Assembly: GCA_037013495.1 (NCBI GenBank)
Contig: CM072812.1
Span: 78,661,840 to 78,725,839, forward strand
Length of the DNA stretch: 64,000 nucleotides
Source: Hippophae tibetana
Taxonomy: Eukaryota; Streptophyta; Magnoliopsida; Rosales; Elaeagnaceae
Reading direction: 5' to 3'
Position 1 is the stretch's first letter. Each line of letters opens with the position of its first letter. The position numbers and the translations under genes are program-made. Below the pieces are notes generated by a model that saw only the letters and a program-made list of their open reading frames with translations, ran no database searches and was not told the origin of the DNA. Of the stretch, positions 36,421-46,950 are shown piece after piece.

Positions 36421-36630
36421 TGTTAGGATATATTCATGGGCCTCGTATTCTACCGTGGGAGGATTTTTAGACTTCATCTCCAATCTGAGATATGTTAACG
36501 AGTTTCTTTCGCCTTTTCCAAGCCTCGAACCTGGAAAAGGGCGAAAGAAATGCGTCGTATCTCAGTTGGAAGTGAAGTTCACGGATTCTCCCACTGTATA
36601 AAAGCTACGGGCCTACGCAGATAATCCTTA
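36421..36630. mobile_element. Palindromic MITE-like unit 1
   Basis: The left arm begins TGTTAGGATATATTCATGGG; the right arm ends with the approximate complement. The arms pair over nearly the whole unit around a centre at about 36525-36535, with several mismatches. GC content is higher than the surroundings. It has no coding capacity. A sister unit follows 20 bases later. Confidence 0.8.
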
Positions 36631-36649
36631 TAAAAAGACATCATTTTAA

Positions 36650-36885
36650 TGTTAGGATATACTCGTGGGCCCCGTACTCTACCGTGGGAGGATTCGTAAA
36701 CTCCATATCTAATCCGAGGTATGTTAACGAGTTCCTTTCGCCTTCCCAAGCCTCGTACTTAAGAACTAGGTCCCAGGTTCCAGGCTTGGAGAAGGCGAAA
36801 AGAACTCATTAATGTACCTCGGATTAGAGATGTAGTCTACGGACCCTCACACGGTAGAATATGGGGGCACGAGTATATCCTAACA
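36650..36885. mobile_element. Palindromic MITE-like unit 2
   Basis: It begins TGTTAGGATATACTCGTGGG and ends with its reverse complement ACGAGTATATCCTAACA. The arms of about 100 bp pair almost perfectly, and the short centre lies at about 36758-36780. It is the same family as the unit at 36421 and better preserved. I could not settle a target duplication because the flanks are also partly palindromic (AAT/ATT). Confidence 0.85.
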
Positions 36886-36958
36886 TTATGAAAAAGTAGT
36901 AGTAAATTGAATCAAATGTTAAGGATTGATTACTATGTTGAATAAAAAATGTTATGGT

Positions 36959-37163
36959 TGTTGAGAATAATTAGATTAATAACGGCTAGTTTAACGGCTA
37001 GTTTAATAACGGCTAGTTTAACGGCTAGTTTAGTAACGGCTAGTTTAGTAACGGCTAGTTTAATAACGGCTAGTTTCTTCCTTTCAATGTATAAATATAA
37101 CATTAGACATTAAGCCAAAATCAATTCAATAACTCTCTCAACAAAAATCAGAGAAAATCAACA
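36959..37163 (+). repeat. Copia 3 left LTR
   Basis: 205 bp. About half of it is a tandem array of AACGGCTAGTTT units with spacers of 0 or 3 bases (seven copies), followed by a TATA box and an A-rich end. Pairs with 41444-41660. Confidence 0.97.
36979..37097 (+). promoter_or_regulatory. LTR promoter: seven AACGGCTA motifs plus TATA box
   Basis: Seven copies of AACGGCTA lie in direct orientation at 12- or 15-bp spacing (36979-37073), and TATAAATA follows at 37090-37097. The motif fits ten of eleven positions of the plant M-phase-specific activator (MSA) consensus YCYAACGGYYA when preceded by TTT, with the AACGG core and YYA tail in every copy. It also fits the general MYB site YAACKG where T precedes. 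The right LTR has eight copies, one with AACGGTTA, which still fits, and the TATA box at 41587-41594. Arrangement and motif are seen; MYB3R binding or cell-cycle control is inference. Confidence 0.65.
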
Positions 37164-37175
37164 TGGTATCAGAGC
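37164..37175 (+). other. Copia 3 primer-binding site
   Basis: TGGTATCAGAGC directly abuts the LTR end and is a perfect initiator tRNA-Met type site. Confidence 0.95.
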
Positions 37176-37954
37176 AGATTTGATCTTGCTCCAAATCAAT
37201 CCCACAAACAAGAACTGTATAAGTTCAAGAAATCTAGAAAATGTCACAACATATAGAGAGACTTACAGGTGTGCTGCTAAATGGTAAAAATTACCATCTT
37301 TGGGCACATCAAGTGACTTTTGGTCTAATCGGCAGAGACAAATTTGAGCATATCACTGGTGAGAAATCAAAACCAAAAGCTGAAGATCCAACACACCCAA
37401 CAGTTGAAGAAAGAAAGGAAATTTCAGAATGGAGAAAGAGTGACAATCTAGTCATGAGTTGGTTACTGGTAACCACGGAACCCCATATCTCTGATCTCAT
37501 GACATATCTAGATACAGCTCGAGATATGTGGGTTAAAGCCGAGACAATGTTCAGAAAGAAGAAAAATTACTCTCTTATTTATCAACTTCAGCAAGAACTT
37601 CAACAGTTACAACAACAAAATCAATCTGTCACCGAACTATTCAGCCAAATCCAAAAAAAGAATGATGAGATTAGAGTGTATCGACCTCTCACAGCCGATC
37701 TTGATGAAATCAAAAGAAGAGAGGAGCAGGATGGAATTTTCACCTTCCTCGCCAAGCTCGATTCAAGCTATGAGGGGGTACGCTCACAAATTCTTCTCAT
37801 GGGTGAGCTGCCATCTGTTGATGAGGTTGTTGGGATGGTTGAAAGAGAAGAGACAAGAAGAATAGTGATGGGTACTCAACTACCTGACAACCCCGAAGCC
37901 AAGGCTTTCGTCACCAGATCTAACCCTAGGCCAGAACGTCGGGGAGACCAAACA

Positions 37955-38068
37955 CTCACTCGCTGTGATTATTGTAAGAAGGAAGGACATAAGCGTGAGG
38001 AATGTTGGTCACTCACTCGCTACGATTATTGTAAGAAGGAAGGACACAAGCGTGAGGAATGCTGGTGT
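37955..38068 (+). repeat. 57-bp tandem duplication of the gag zinc knuckle
   Basis: Two 57-bp units each encode CKKEGHKREECW preceded by CDY or YDY. In the second copy the first zinc-binding Cys is Tyr (TAC for TGT), so only the first knuckle has the full CCHC set. The units differ at only a few bases. Confidence 0.92.
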
Positions 38069-41000
38069 CTCAACCCTCATCTCCGACAAAAGGGAAGGCG
38101 AGGTAGAGGCTTCGTCAGAGGGGGAGATCAGCGACAAAATCGGGTAGAGAGTAGAGAGAAAATGGGTTACTCTGCACAAAAGGAAAAAGAGGATATGAGT
38201 ACAAACGAGGCTGAAAAAGAAATAAAAAGTGAGGTGGATATGGATCAAATGAGGCAGCTGTATACACAATTATCCGTGATGTTTCAAGGAAAATCTCAAA
38301 AAACCTCTGGTATGATTACAAACCTTACTCAAAATTCTTTAAATTCCAAATGGATTCTTGATTCAGGTTCAACTGATCACATAACTGGAAATAAAAACTT
38401 ACTCAATAATTACAAAAAAATTGAGACTAAACAATTTGTAATCGTTGCAAATGGTGAAAAAATGGAAATTTTAGGAAATGGTTCAATTAGTCTCCTTTCA
38501 AGAAAAATTTCAAATGTTTTGCATGTGAATAATTGTACATCTAACTTGTTATCCATTAGTAAAATCACACGAGACTTAAATTGTGAAATTACATTTACAT
38601 CCAAAAATGTGATTTTTCAGGAATTGATAACGAAGAATATCATTGGTGAAGGTTTTCTAGAAAATGGGCTTTATATTCTGAGTGAAGAAAAACGCAACTT
38701 CAATATTAAAAAAGAAGAAGAATTAGGCACTCTTTGGCATAAGAGAATTGGACATCCTTCCGATAAGATTTTAAAATGTATTTTTGATTTCAAACAACTA
38801 GATTGTAGTAGTTGTGAAATTTGTAAATTAGGAAAACACACAAGGTTACCATTTAGTTTATCCAATTGTAAAAGCAAAAAAACCTTTTGAGTTAATACAT
38901 TCTGATGTTTGGGGCCTTGCTCCAATTGAGTCTTTTAATGGTTATAAATACTTTGTTATATTTATAGATGATTTTTCAAGAACCACATGGTTACACTTGT
39001 TAAAAAATAAAAGTGAAGTATTTTCTCAATTTCAAGAATTTTATAATTTTGTAGAAAATCAATATGATGCAAAGATTAAAACTTTTAGAAGTGATAATGG
39101 AACGGAATTTGTAAATCAAAATTTTACAAATTTTTTCAAGCAAAAAGGAATTTTACATCAAACAACTTGTATTTACACACCCCAACAAAATGGTGTGTCG
39201 GAAAGAAAAAATCGACATTTACTTGAAGTAACAAGAGTACTTTTGTTTCAAAATAATGTTCTAATAATTTTTTGGTCGGATGTTGTTCTCACCGCAACAT
39301 ATTTAATTAATAGATTGCCAAGTGCCAATTTGAATTTCAAAAGCCCACTAGAAATCCTCTACCAAGAAAAACTCAATATCTATCATTTAAGAGTATTTGG
39401 ATGTACATGTTATGTGCACAAAAATAAACAACACAAGTTAGATTATACATCAATCAAAGCTATTTTCTTGGGGTATTCATCTCAAAAAAAGGGTTATAAA
39501 TGCTATGATCCGATTAACAAAAAACATTACATTTCAAGAGATGTGACATTCCAAGAAAATGAGCCATATTACAAAACACTAGAAAAGGAGACTAATAACC
39601 AAGAGGAACCAAATGAATTTACATTTCCATTTTTTTATTCTGAAGAAGGAAATATAGTAGTAGAAAATGAAAATGAAATAATCAATGAGAATGAAGAGGA
39701 AGAAACTTCTCAAAGTGAGGGGGAAGATGGTACTACCGAAATAATACCATTGAGAAGGTCTAATCGGACTCCACAACCTACAACTAGATTACGGGATTTT
39801 GTAACATATAAGGTAAAATATCCTATCCAAAATTATTTATCTTATGAAAATGTTACACCACAATATAGGACTTATTTGACCTCAATTTCCAAAGAAAATG
39901 AACCAAATAACTATGAGGAAGCAATAGGCCAACTGGTATGGTGCAAAGCAATGGAAGAAGAACTTCGAGCACTTGAAAAAAATGAAACATGGGTAGTCGT
40001 ACAACTACCCAAAGGAAAGAAACCCGTAGGATGCAAATGGGTCTATAAGATTAAGTTTAATAGTGATGGTACTATTGAAAGGTACAAAGCACGATTAGTG
40101 GCAAAAGGTTACACTCAAACCTATGGTGTAGACTATCAAGAAACATTTGCACCCGTGGCCAAAATGAATACCGTTAGGATTTTACTTTCCATAGCGGTAA
40201 ACCAAAACTGGACCTTACATCAAATGGATGTCAAGAATGCTTTTCTCCAAGGAACACTTGAAGAAGAGGTATATATGACGCTTCCACCTGGTCATAAAAA
40301 AGAAAACAATTCTAGTCTAGTGTGTAGGTTAAAAAAATCTATTTATGGACTAAAGCAATCTCCACGAGCATGGTATGGAAAACTAAGCTCTTATTTAATT
40401 TCTTGTGATTTTAAAATTAGTAATGTCGATCACTCATTATTTTCCAAAAATTATGGTACATTCACAACCATAATTCTAGTATATGTAGATGATATAATAA
40501 TTATCGGAAATAATTTGGAAGAAATTAAAAAAGTGAAAATGAAATTAAAGGAGAATTTTGATATCAAAGACTTAGGTTTATTAAAATAATTTCTAGGAAT
40601 AGAAATAGCACATTCACCCAAGGGACTCTTTATTTCACAAAGAAAATATACACTTGACCTATTGAAAGAAACTGGTAAATTAGGGAGTAAACCAACATCT
40701 ACACCAATAGATAGTAAATGCAAATTAAATATTGAGGATGGCGAACCCTTAGAAGACATAAGCCAATTTCAAAAACTTATAGGAAAATTAATTTATTTAA
40801 TGGTAACACGACCAGACATTTCTTTTTCAGTAAGTCAAATTAGTAAATTTATGCATACACCTAGAACACCACATTTAGAGGCTATACATAGAATTTTAAA
40901 ATATTTAAAAGGGACACCTAGTAAAGGAATTCTCATGAAACGTAATAATTCTAATGAAGTGTGTGGCTACTTCGATGCAGATTGGGCTGGTAGCTTTGAT

Positions 41001-41434
41001 AGAAAATCAACCACTGGTTTTTGCACATTTGTAGGCGGAAATTTAGTCACATGGAAAAGCAAGAAACAAAATGTTGTGGCACGATCAAGTGCCGAGGCAG
41101 AATATCGAGCCATGGCATCAACCTCAAGCGAGCTAACTTGGATCAAACAACTTCTTTTGGATATCGGAATTAAAATTCAAGAACCAATGAAGATGTTTTG
41201 TGATAACCAAGCGGCGCGACATATAGCATCAAATCCGGTGTTTCACGAGAGAACAAAACACATCGAAGTGGATTGCCACTTCATTCGAGAAAAAATTCAA
41301 GCAAAGGAAATCGAAATTCCATTTGTGAGAAGTGAAAAACAATTGGCGGACATCTTCACCAAAGGTTTAGATTTAAAATCATTTGAAGAAAATTTAAGCA
41401 AGTTAGGGTTGACCGATATCTACACACCTAACTT

Positions 41435-41443
41435 GAGGGGGAG
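41435..41443 (+). other. Copia 3 polypurine tract
   Basis: GAGGGGGAG directly abuts the right LTR at 41444, the expected plus-strand primer position. Confidence 0.9.
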
Positions 41444-41660
41444 TGTTGAGAATAATTAGATTAATAACGGCTAGTTTAACGGCTAGTTTAATAACGGTTA
41501 GTTTAACGGCTAGTTTAGTAACGGCTAGTTTAGTAACGGCTAGTTTAACGGCTAGTTTAATAACGGCTAGTTTCTTCCTTTCAATGTATAAATATAACAT
41601 TAGACATTAAGCCAAAATCAATTCAATAACTCTCTCAACAAAAATCAGAGAAAATCAACA
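41444..41660 (+). repeat. Copia 3 right LTR
   Basis: 217 bp. Identical to the left LTR except for one C/T difference in a motif copy (AACGGTTAG) and one extra 12-bp AACGGCTAGTTT unit. Confidence 0.97.
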
Positions 41661-41665
41661 ATGGT

Positions 41666-42045
41666 AGTAAATTGATTAGAAAATGAAAGTTTAATTAGTT
41701 AACAAAATATTTACTGTTGTAAATAAGAATAAAACCACGCTATAATTTAATTAGAAAATTAATAGTGATGATTAATTACTAATGTCATAGTTGTTATTTA
41801 TCCAAGTGTAGAGGTATTATAGTATTTTAAGTACTAATTGCCTAAAACCGCCTTTTAAACCTTTGGTAGGAATAATCACTCTGACTGTAAATGAACCCAG
41901 AATGAAAAGGATATGGTAATGCTTGTTATTGTAGAATTTTAGCCAATAATGCACCATATTATTATATATATATATATTTTTATATTTTGGAGACCATGAT
42001 GAGCCCTTTTTGTGTGTATAGAAAGAGGTGTTTAAGGAGAAGGAA
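41666..42045. other. Spacer between copia 3 and the WD40 pseudogene
   Basis: No gene. The first 35 bases continue the interrupted sequence left of copia 3. The rest is the presumed promoter and leader of the decayed WD40 gene, with a TA run at about 41962-41977. Confidence 0.5.
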
Positions 42046-42135
42046 ATGAAAAATCCTTCTCGTGTTCTTGAGGAAGAAGACGATTTCGTTGATGAGTTAG
42101 ATGTAATCCATGAAGTTACTGTTGACGAGGAAGGT

Positions 42136-42173
42136 TGTTCTCTCTCTCTCTCTCTTTCTCTTTCTCTCTCTCC
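42136..42173. repeat. (TC)n microsatellite in intron 1 of the WD40 pseudogene
   Basis: Imperfect CT/TC dinucleotide run starting right after the exon 1 donor. Confidence 0.9.
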
Positions 42174-45109
42174 AGCCTCCATGACCTTGAATATCTGTAT
42201 ATTTATTATTAGAATCTTGACATACTTTATGATTTCTGTGTGTTTACTGTGGAATGCAGATCTTCCTGATGCTGATGATGGTGCAATCTCTGATGCTGAA
42301 ATGGCTGGTATGTCAGATGAGTATGTATTGCTATTTTTTTATCTTCAGAATGTTCGTTTTAGGTTTTATTAGAAATAAGCTTTTCCAGTTGCTGCTGACG
42401 TTAATCTGTCTAGCTGTCATCTATTATTGATCTAATTCAAATGTTGAGGAATCTTACTATTGCCTTTTCTTTTCTTTTTCTTTATGTTTGGTTCCATGCA
42501 TATTTTCACTAGTCACAACGGTATTTCTATTTTTTTTATAAGATCTGATTTATTAGTTTCACATACCAATTTGAAATTATTGGTTCAGAGTCAAAATCAT
42601 CTTGACATATTTAAATTTTATAATATTATTCCATTAAGAAGTCTCAAAAGATCATAACAGCGTAGAAATATTGAAAAAAAGTTCATACAACTTGCAAAAA
42701 TAGTTAACCAAATTCTCATTTTGAATTTGTGAAACCCCCTCTTGCACCACATTGGCAATGTGTTTTTTTAAATTGATTGTGTTTCATTACGTGCTTCTAT
42801 CAAGCTGGTTATGTTTTAGTTCAAAACTGCATGACAGTGATCAATGGTAGATAGGTTGGCCATCAGTGTCTATGTCCAAGATGTAGAAAATATTTATCTT
42901 CTATATGCTGAACTTTATATGTTATTTATATGGAGGTTGGGTTTTTACATTTTTTGTATGTAATTTTAACTGCTAAGGAATCCCCTTAAGATCTTAGTAT
43001 GGACTTTTCAGGAGTAGGATAATGTTACTATAAATAGTATGAGACTACCCTAGTACAAGTTAATAGGGAGGTTGCTATTGTGTAATTAGATAATGTTGGT
43101 ATTTGATATCTACTGATGGATGAAAACTTAATTTGGAACTGTGTACTCTGTGTGGGTTAAATTTCTGATATTTGATCAGGTTCAAAGATTTCAATATAAA
43201 TTTGGGCCATTGCTATTCCGGGTGAAGGGATACAAGAAAAAAGATTACATGAATTAATTTTTTTGATGATGATATTTGTGCTCTGAACAACTCTACTAAT
43301 GTATTTGAAAATTTCCAACCTAGCCCTTTTTGATTAGTTATTTGAGCTGTATTCTATGTGTCTTAGTTGATTCAAATGTTAAATTTCAGGATAAGATTGC
43401 CTTGCTCTGTCATTAATAGAATGGCTTGCTTATCATGAAACTTAAGTGCAGTATCTTAGATTATTTGGAATTCTTTCTGCGCAGATGAACTTTACACAGT
43501 TGTTTGTACCCCAACAGATCATACACCAGTGGCATGTGGGGGCAGAGATGACAAAGGTTTTTTGTGGAAGATTGGTCAAGGAGATTGGGCTTTTGAAATC
43601 CAGGGTATGTGCATAAGAAAGTAGTTGTGCTTTTATTTACTTTTCTTTCTGATTGCTTCAGTGATTTTCAATTGGCCAAATTTTAACTTGTCAGTCATTG
43701 GAGATCTATGTTTTCTTCATCTAAAACTTTTATGATTCTTTTGCAGGTCATAAAGATTCTGTATCTAGTTTGGCCTTTACCCTGATGGGCGATTACTTGC
43801 ATCTGGAGGCCTTGAAGGGCTTATTCAAATCTGGGACGTATCATCAGGAAATCTTAAATGTACTCTTGATGGTCCCCAAGGAGGCATTGAGATGAGATGT
43901 TTGCCAATATTTTGTTACTTTTCTTGCACAAGACTTATTTGAAATTTATGAAGATGTGGCTTTTCAGTGGGTCAGGTGGCAACCTGGAGAGTATTGTGTG
44001 TTGGCTGGTTCGGAGGATTCCACGGCTTGATGTAGAATGCTGACAGTGGAGCCTACCTTAATATGTTCCCAGGTCATGGTGGTAGTGTTACATGTGGTGA
44101 TTTTACTCCTGATGGTATGTGACTTGTACTTGTTTTCCATTTTATAATGTGTTAAAAATAGTCTGTTTCATGTTAATACACTGATCTGTGAATTTCTTTT
44201 ATCTTCAATCCTTTGAAAAATATTATGCATATTGTTTGTTTTCTTAGTTATATTTTATTTTTCTGTTGTGCTTGCTGCTTTAGGTAAAATTATATGTACT
44301 GGTTCAGATGATGCTACTCTGAGGATATATGGTGAAAAGAAGAATCATGTCATAAGAGGTATGAGAATGTTTGTTTCTCCTTCCAAGTCAATTTAGTTGA
44401 AGATTTTCTGAAAATAAGCTGCTTGAAATTGTTTATTTTATGTTCATCTTCTCTCATTATTTTTCTTTCTTTTTGAGATACTAGCAAGGATGTATCTCAT
44501 AAAAGAAATCTTCTACTTTCTAGTTTCTGACTTCGATTTTGTTGCCTGCATTTTTATTAGTTTGATGAACATACACGTTAAATATCTTTGATAAAATCTT
44601 ACACGTGTAAAATACAATACTTTTACTTTGGACTTTGTTTGACCCGTTGGCATATATTGTCTTCTAGGCCATCCTTATCATACTGAAGGCATCACATGCT
44701 TGGCAATCAGCTCTGATTCACGTCTTGCTCTTACTGGTTCGAAGGATAGTTCTGTCCACATTATGCAGTTGACAGATGCAAGGGTATTTTCTTATTCACT
44801 TCTGAACAATATTAATTTTTTTTTCTTCTTTAGTTGTGAATGTACAATTTACCATACGGACCTTACCATGAGACCTTAGTAACAGAGTTCCTTATGGATA
44901 TTAACTCCTTAATAGAAACCTACTCAAAATATTTTGTTATTGTGAGTCGGCATAGTTTTTCGGGTGACTCTTAGTTGCTTCCAACATTGGTGGGGCAACA
45001 TGTTTGCAAATGTACTATGTTGAGCATGTGCATCCCTTCTATGTGGTTTATTGTATTTCTTACCATGGTAAATTTAGGATGAGTTGACCTAAGGTGGCCA
45101 ACTCATATG

Positions 45110-45560
45110 TCATAGTTGATACAAATATGCAATAATTCTAATAAAAATGCAACAAAGAAGATAGAATAAAGATGAATAAAATCAGTTACAGATGAAAATA
45201 ACAACATTAAACTCATATTCATTAAACAAACTTTTTTTTACAAAGATAAGTTTAGAAATAAACTAAAGTAGTAGGAAATAAATGAAAGTAAAAGAAACAT
45301 ACACGAGATCAACACTCTGTCTCCCTCTTCAGTATCATTATCTCCTTGAACGCCACTGCGAGAAGACTATCCAACATTAGAAGAGGCAGGGGTGGTGGTG
45401 CAGAAGTTTGTGGATTGAATGTATCGATTATTTTTGCTAAATTGTGTGGTCACATTTTATCCCACCTTACCATATACTTGCCATTTGCCTTCCATCACCT
45501 CACCAAATAGCTCGTCAAATACTCCAACGAAGGGGTCGGTGAAGAATACAGTGAGGTATG
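45110..45560. other. Anomalous GC-richer segment in intron 8, unclassified
   Basis: Within the long intron 44784-46241 this stretch is less AT-rich than its surroundings and looks like inserted foreign sequence. It has no long reading frame, and I recognise no family. It is followed by the direct repeat at 45568. Confidence 0.3.
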
Positions 45561-45567
45561 CCTTTTT

Positions 45568-45768
45568 CCATTAGTGCTTACTTTCTTCACACCTCAAAAT
45601 AGTTTATTCACACTTTAAAATAGTTTCTTTCACTTCTTGCTTTACCATTATTTTCAATCTTTATACTTTTTTCCATATACCATTAGTGCTTACTTTCTTC
45701 ACATCTCAGAATAGTTTTTTTCACTTCTTGCTTTACCAGTATTTTCAGTCTTCTAATTGTTACCATAT
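45568..45768. repeat. Direct tandem repeat, about 90-110 bp units
   Basis: CCATTAGTGCTTACTTTCTT starts both units (45568 and about 45679). They share CTTCTTGCTTTACCA and TTTTCA words. The first unit has about 20 extra bases. Confidence 0.8.
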
Positions 45769-46950
45769 ATGATCTTAGAGCATATCAGAAGCGATAAGAA
45801 GTTAAAACAACTTGAGCCTTTAAATCCTTCTAGCAGTGCATCCATTTTGGCAGAATGTCCTGTTAATATTCATGAGTAACTTGAAATTGAGCAAATGTTT
45901 GATTATTATTCTTGGCTTTCACTCTATTTGCTAAATTATTCCTATAATGATAAGTCTTTTAGGAAATTTTATACTACCCTTCCTTCTATCTCTATTATTG
46001 ATTTCTCTACCTCTTTTGTAGTTCATTATCTCTTTTTGATTTTCAGTTTCCAACATTACTTGTCATCCTATTTGAATTTGAAAATATTGTTGTCACCTAT
46101 CTCTTTGAATTTAATTGTAACTGCAAACATATGGATGCCTAATGCATTTGCTTTTAATGTGCTTTTGCTTGCATTACATATCTTAAGTGTGTTATTCATT
46201 TTTTTAAACATTTGACGTGTCTTAAGTTTTGCTTGTTACAGGTCGTTGGTTCTTTGCTATCATATATAGATTCAATTGAATGTATTGGGTTCACTTTAAG
46301 GTACAAAAACATTATTGAAACTCTTTATAATCTATTTAGATATGAACACACACACATACACTGTATTAGAGATGTAAAGTGAGTTATTTCATTTTATCTC
46401 ATGTCTCATTTAGTGTCCTTAATGAGCTCAAGATACAATATTATCTTATCTTATTTAAATATCATCTCATCTAATTTAAATTGTATCCCTTATGTGTCAA
46501 ATTTTAAATATAATATTCATCATTATTCTTATTAAATTCATATTATAAATAATCACGTATCATGTTTTTCATTGTTTTTGTATTTTTACTTGTTTGATTT
46601 AGGCTTATTTAGGACAAATAAGATATTTGAACTAGTATCATCTCGTTTCATAAAAAAATAAGTGAGACGAAATGAGATAGGTTATGAAAATTAATGGATT
46701 ATACTATGAATCTCACTAACATCTCATCTTAATTTACACTTCTATTAAATATTATCCTATAATCCTAAAAGGTTTACTCAATTATAGAAAACAAATTATT
46801 GCATATCTATAAAGGAGAGAGAAAGATGATGAAAAATTTATTTGCATTATGAGATTAAAGCAATAAAAGTATTTCATTATGAGAACTAGTTGCCACACAC
46901 CTACTTTCTTCAAGACATTTATTTCACTTAGTAACCCAAATGTTAAATAT

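Larger units (their letters stand above)
37241..41459 (+). pseudogene. Copia 3 gag-pol polyprotein, two lesions from intact
   Basis: ATG at 37241 opens gag (MSQHIERLTGVLLNGKNYHL). Two tandem CCHC-type knuckles follow (37955-38068, second one with Tyr for the first Cys). Protease has WILDSGSTDH (about 38350), GAG-pre-integrase LWHKRIGHPSDK, and integrase HSDVWG, FRSDNGTEF and QQNGVSERKNRHLLE (DDE residues present). RT has [33 protein letters not shown] and catalytic YVDD (about 40480). RNase H has YFDADWAG and MFCDNQAARH, and the end is LADIFTKGL. One extra A in the A7 run at 38876-38882 shifts the frame within GAG-pre-integrase/integrase. A TAA at 40587 falls where a Tyr codon is expected. 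Otherwise the frame is open to 41459, just inside the right LTR. It is probably not autonomous now, though very recently so. Confidence 0.93.
36959..41660 (+). mobile_element. Ty1-copia element 3, very young
   Basis: LTRs 36959-37163 (205 bp) and 41444-41660 (217 bp) start TGTTGAGAATAA and end AAAATCAACA. The target duplication ATGGT is perfect (36954-36958 and 41661-41665). The primer-binding site is a perfect TGGTATCAGAGC (37164-37175) and the polypurine tract is GAGGGGGAG (41435-41443). The two LTRs differ by one substitution and one 12-bp repeat unit only, so the insertion is recent. The gag-pol frame has just one 1-base indel and one nonsense codon. With 4.7 kb and short LTRs it is compact. 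Its right LTR points towards the WD40 pseudogene 385 bp downstream on the same strand. Confidence 0.97.

Noticed and set aside
38876..38890. Programmed frameshift in copia 3 at the A7 run
   Set aside because: The required shift is +1. The heptamer is not in the phase needed for a standard -1 site, and copia polyproteins usually have one frame. A simple 1-base insertion is the more economical explanation.
45895..46215. 106-codon plus-strand frame in the WD40 pseudogene intron
   Set aside because: It is a hydrophobic, low-complexity frame from T-rich intron sequence next to the exon acceptor at 46242, with no family resemblance.
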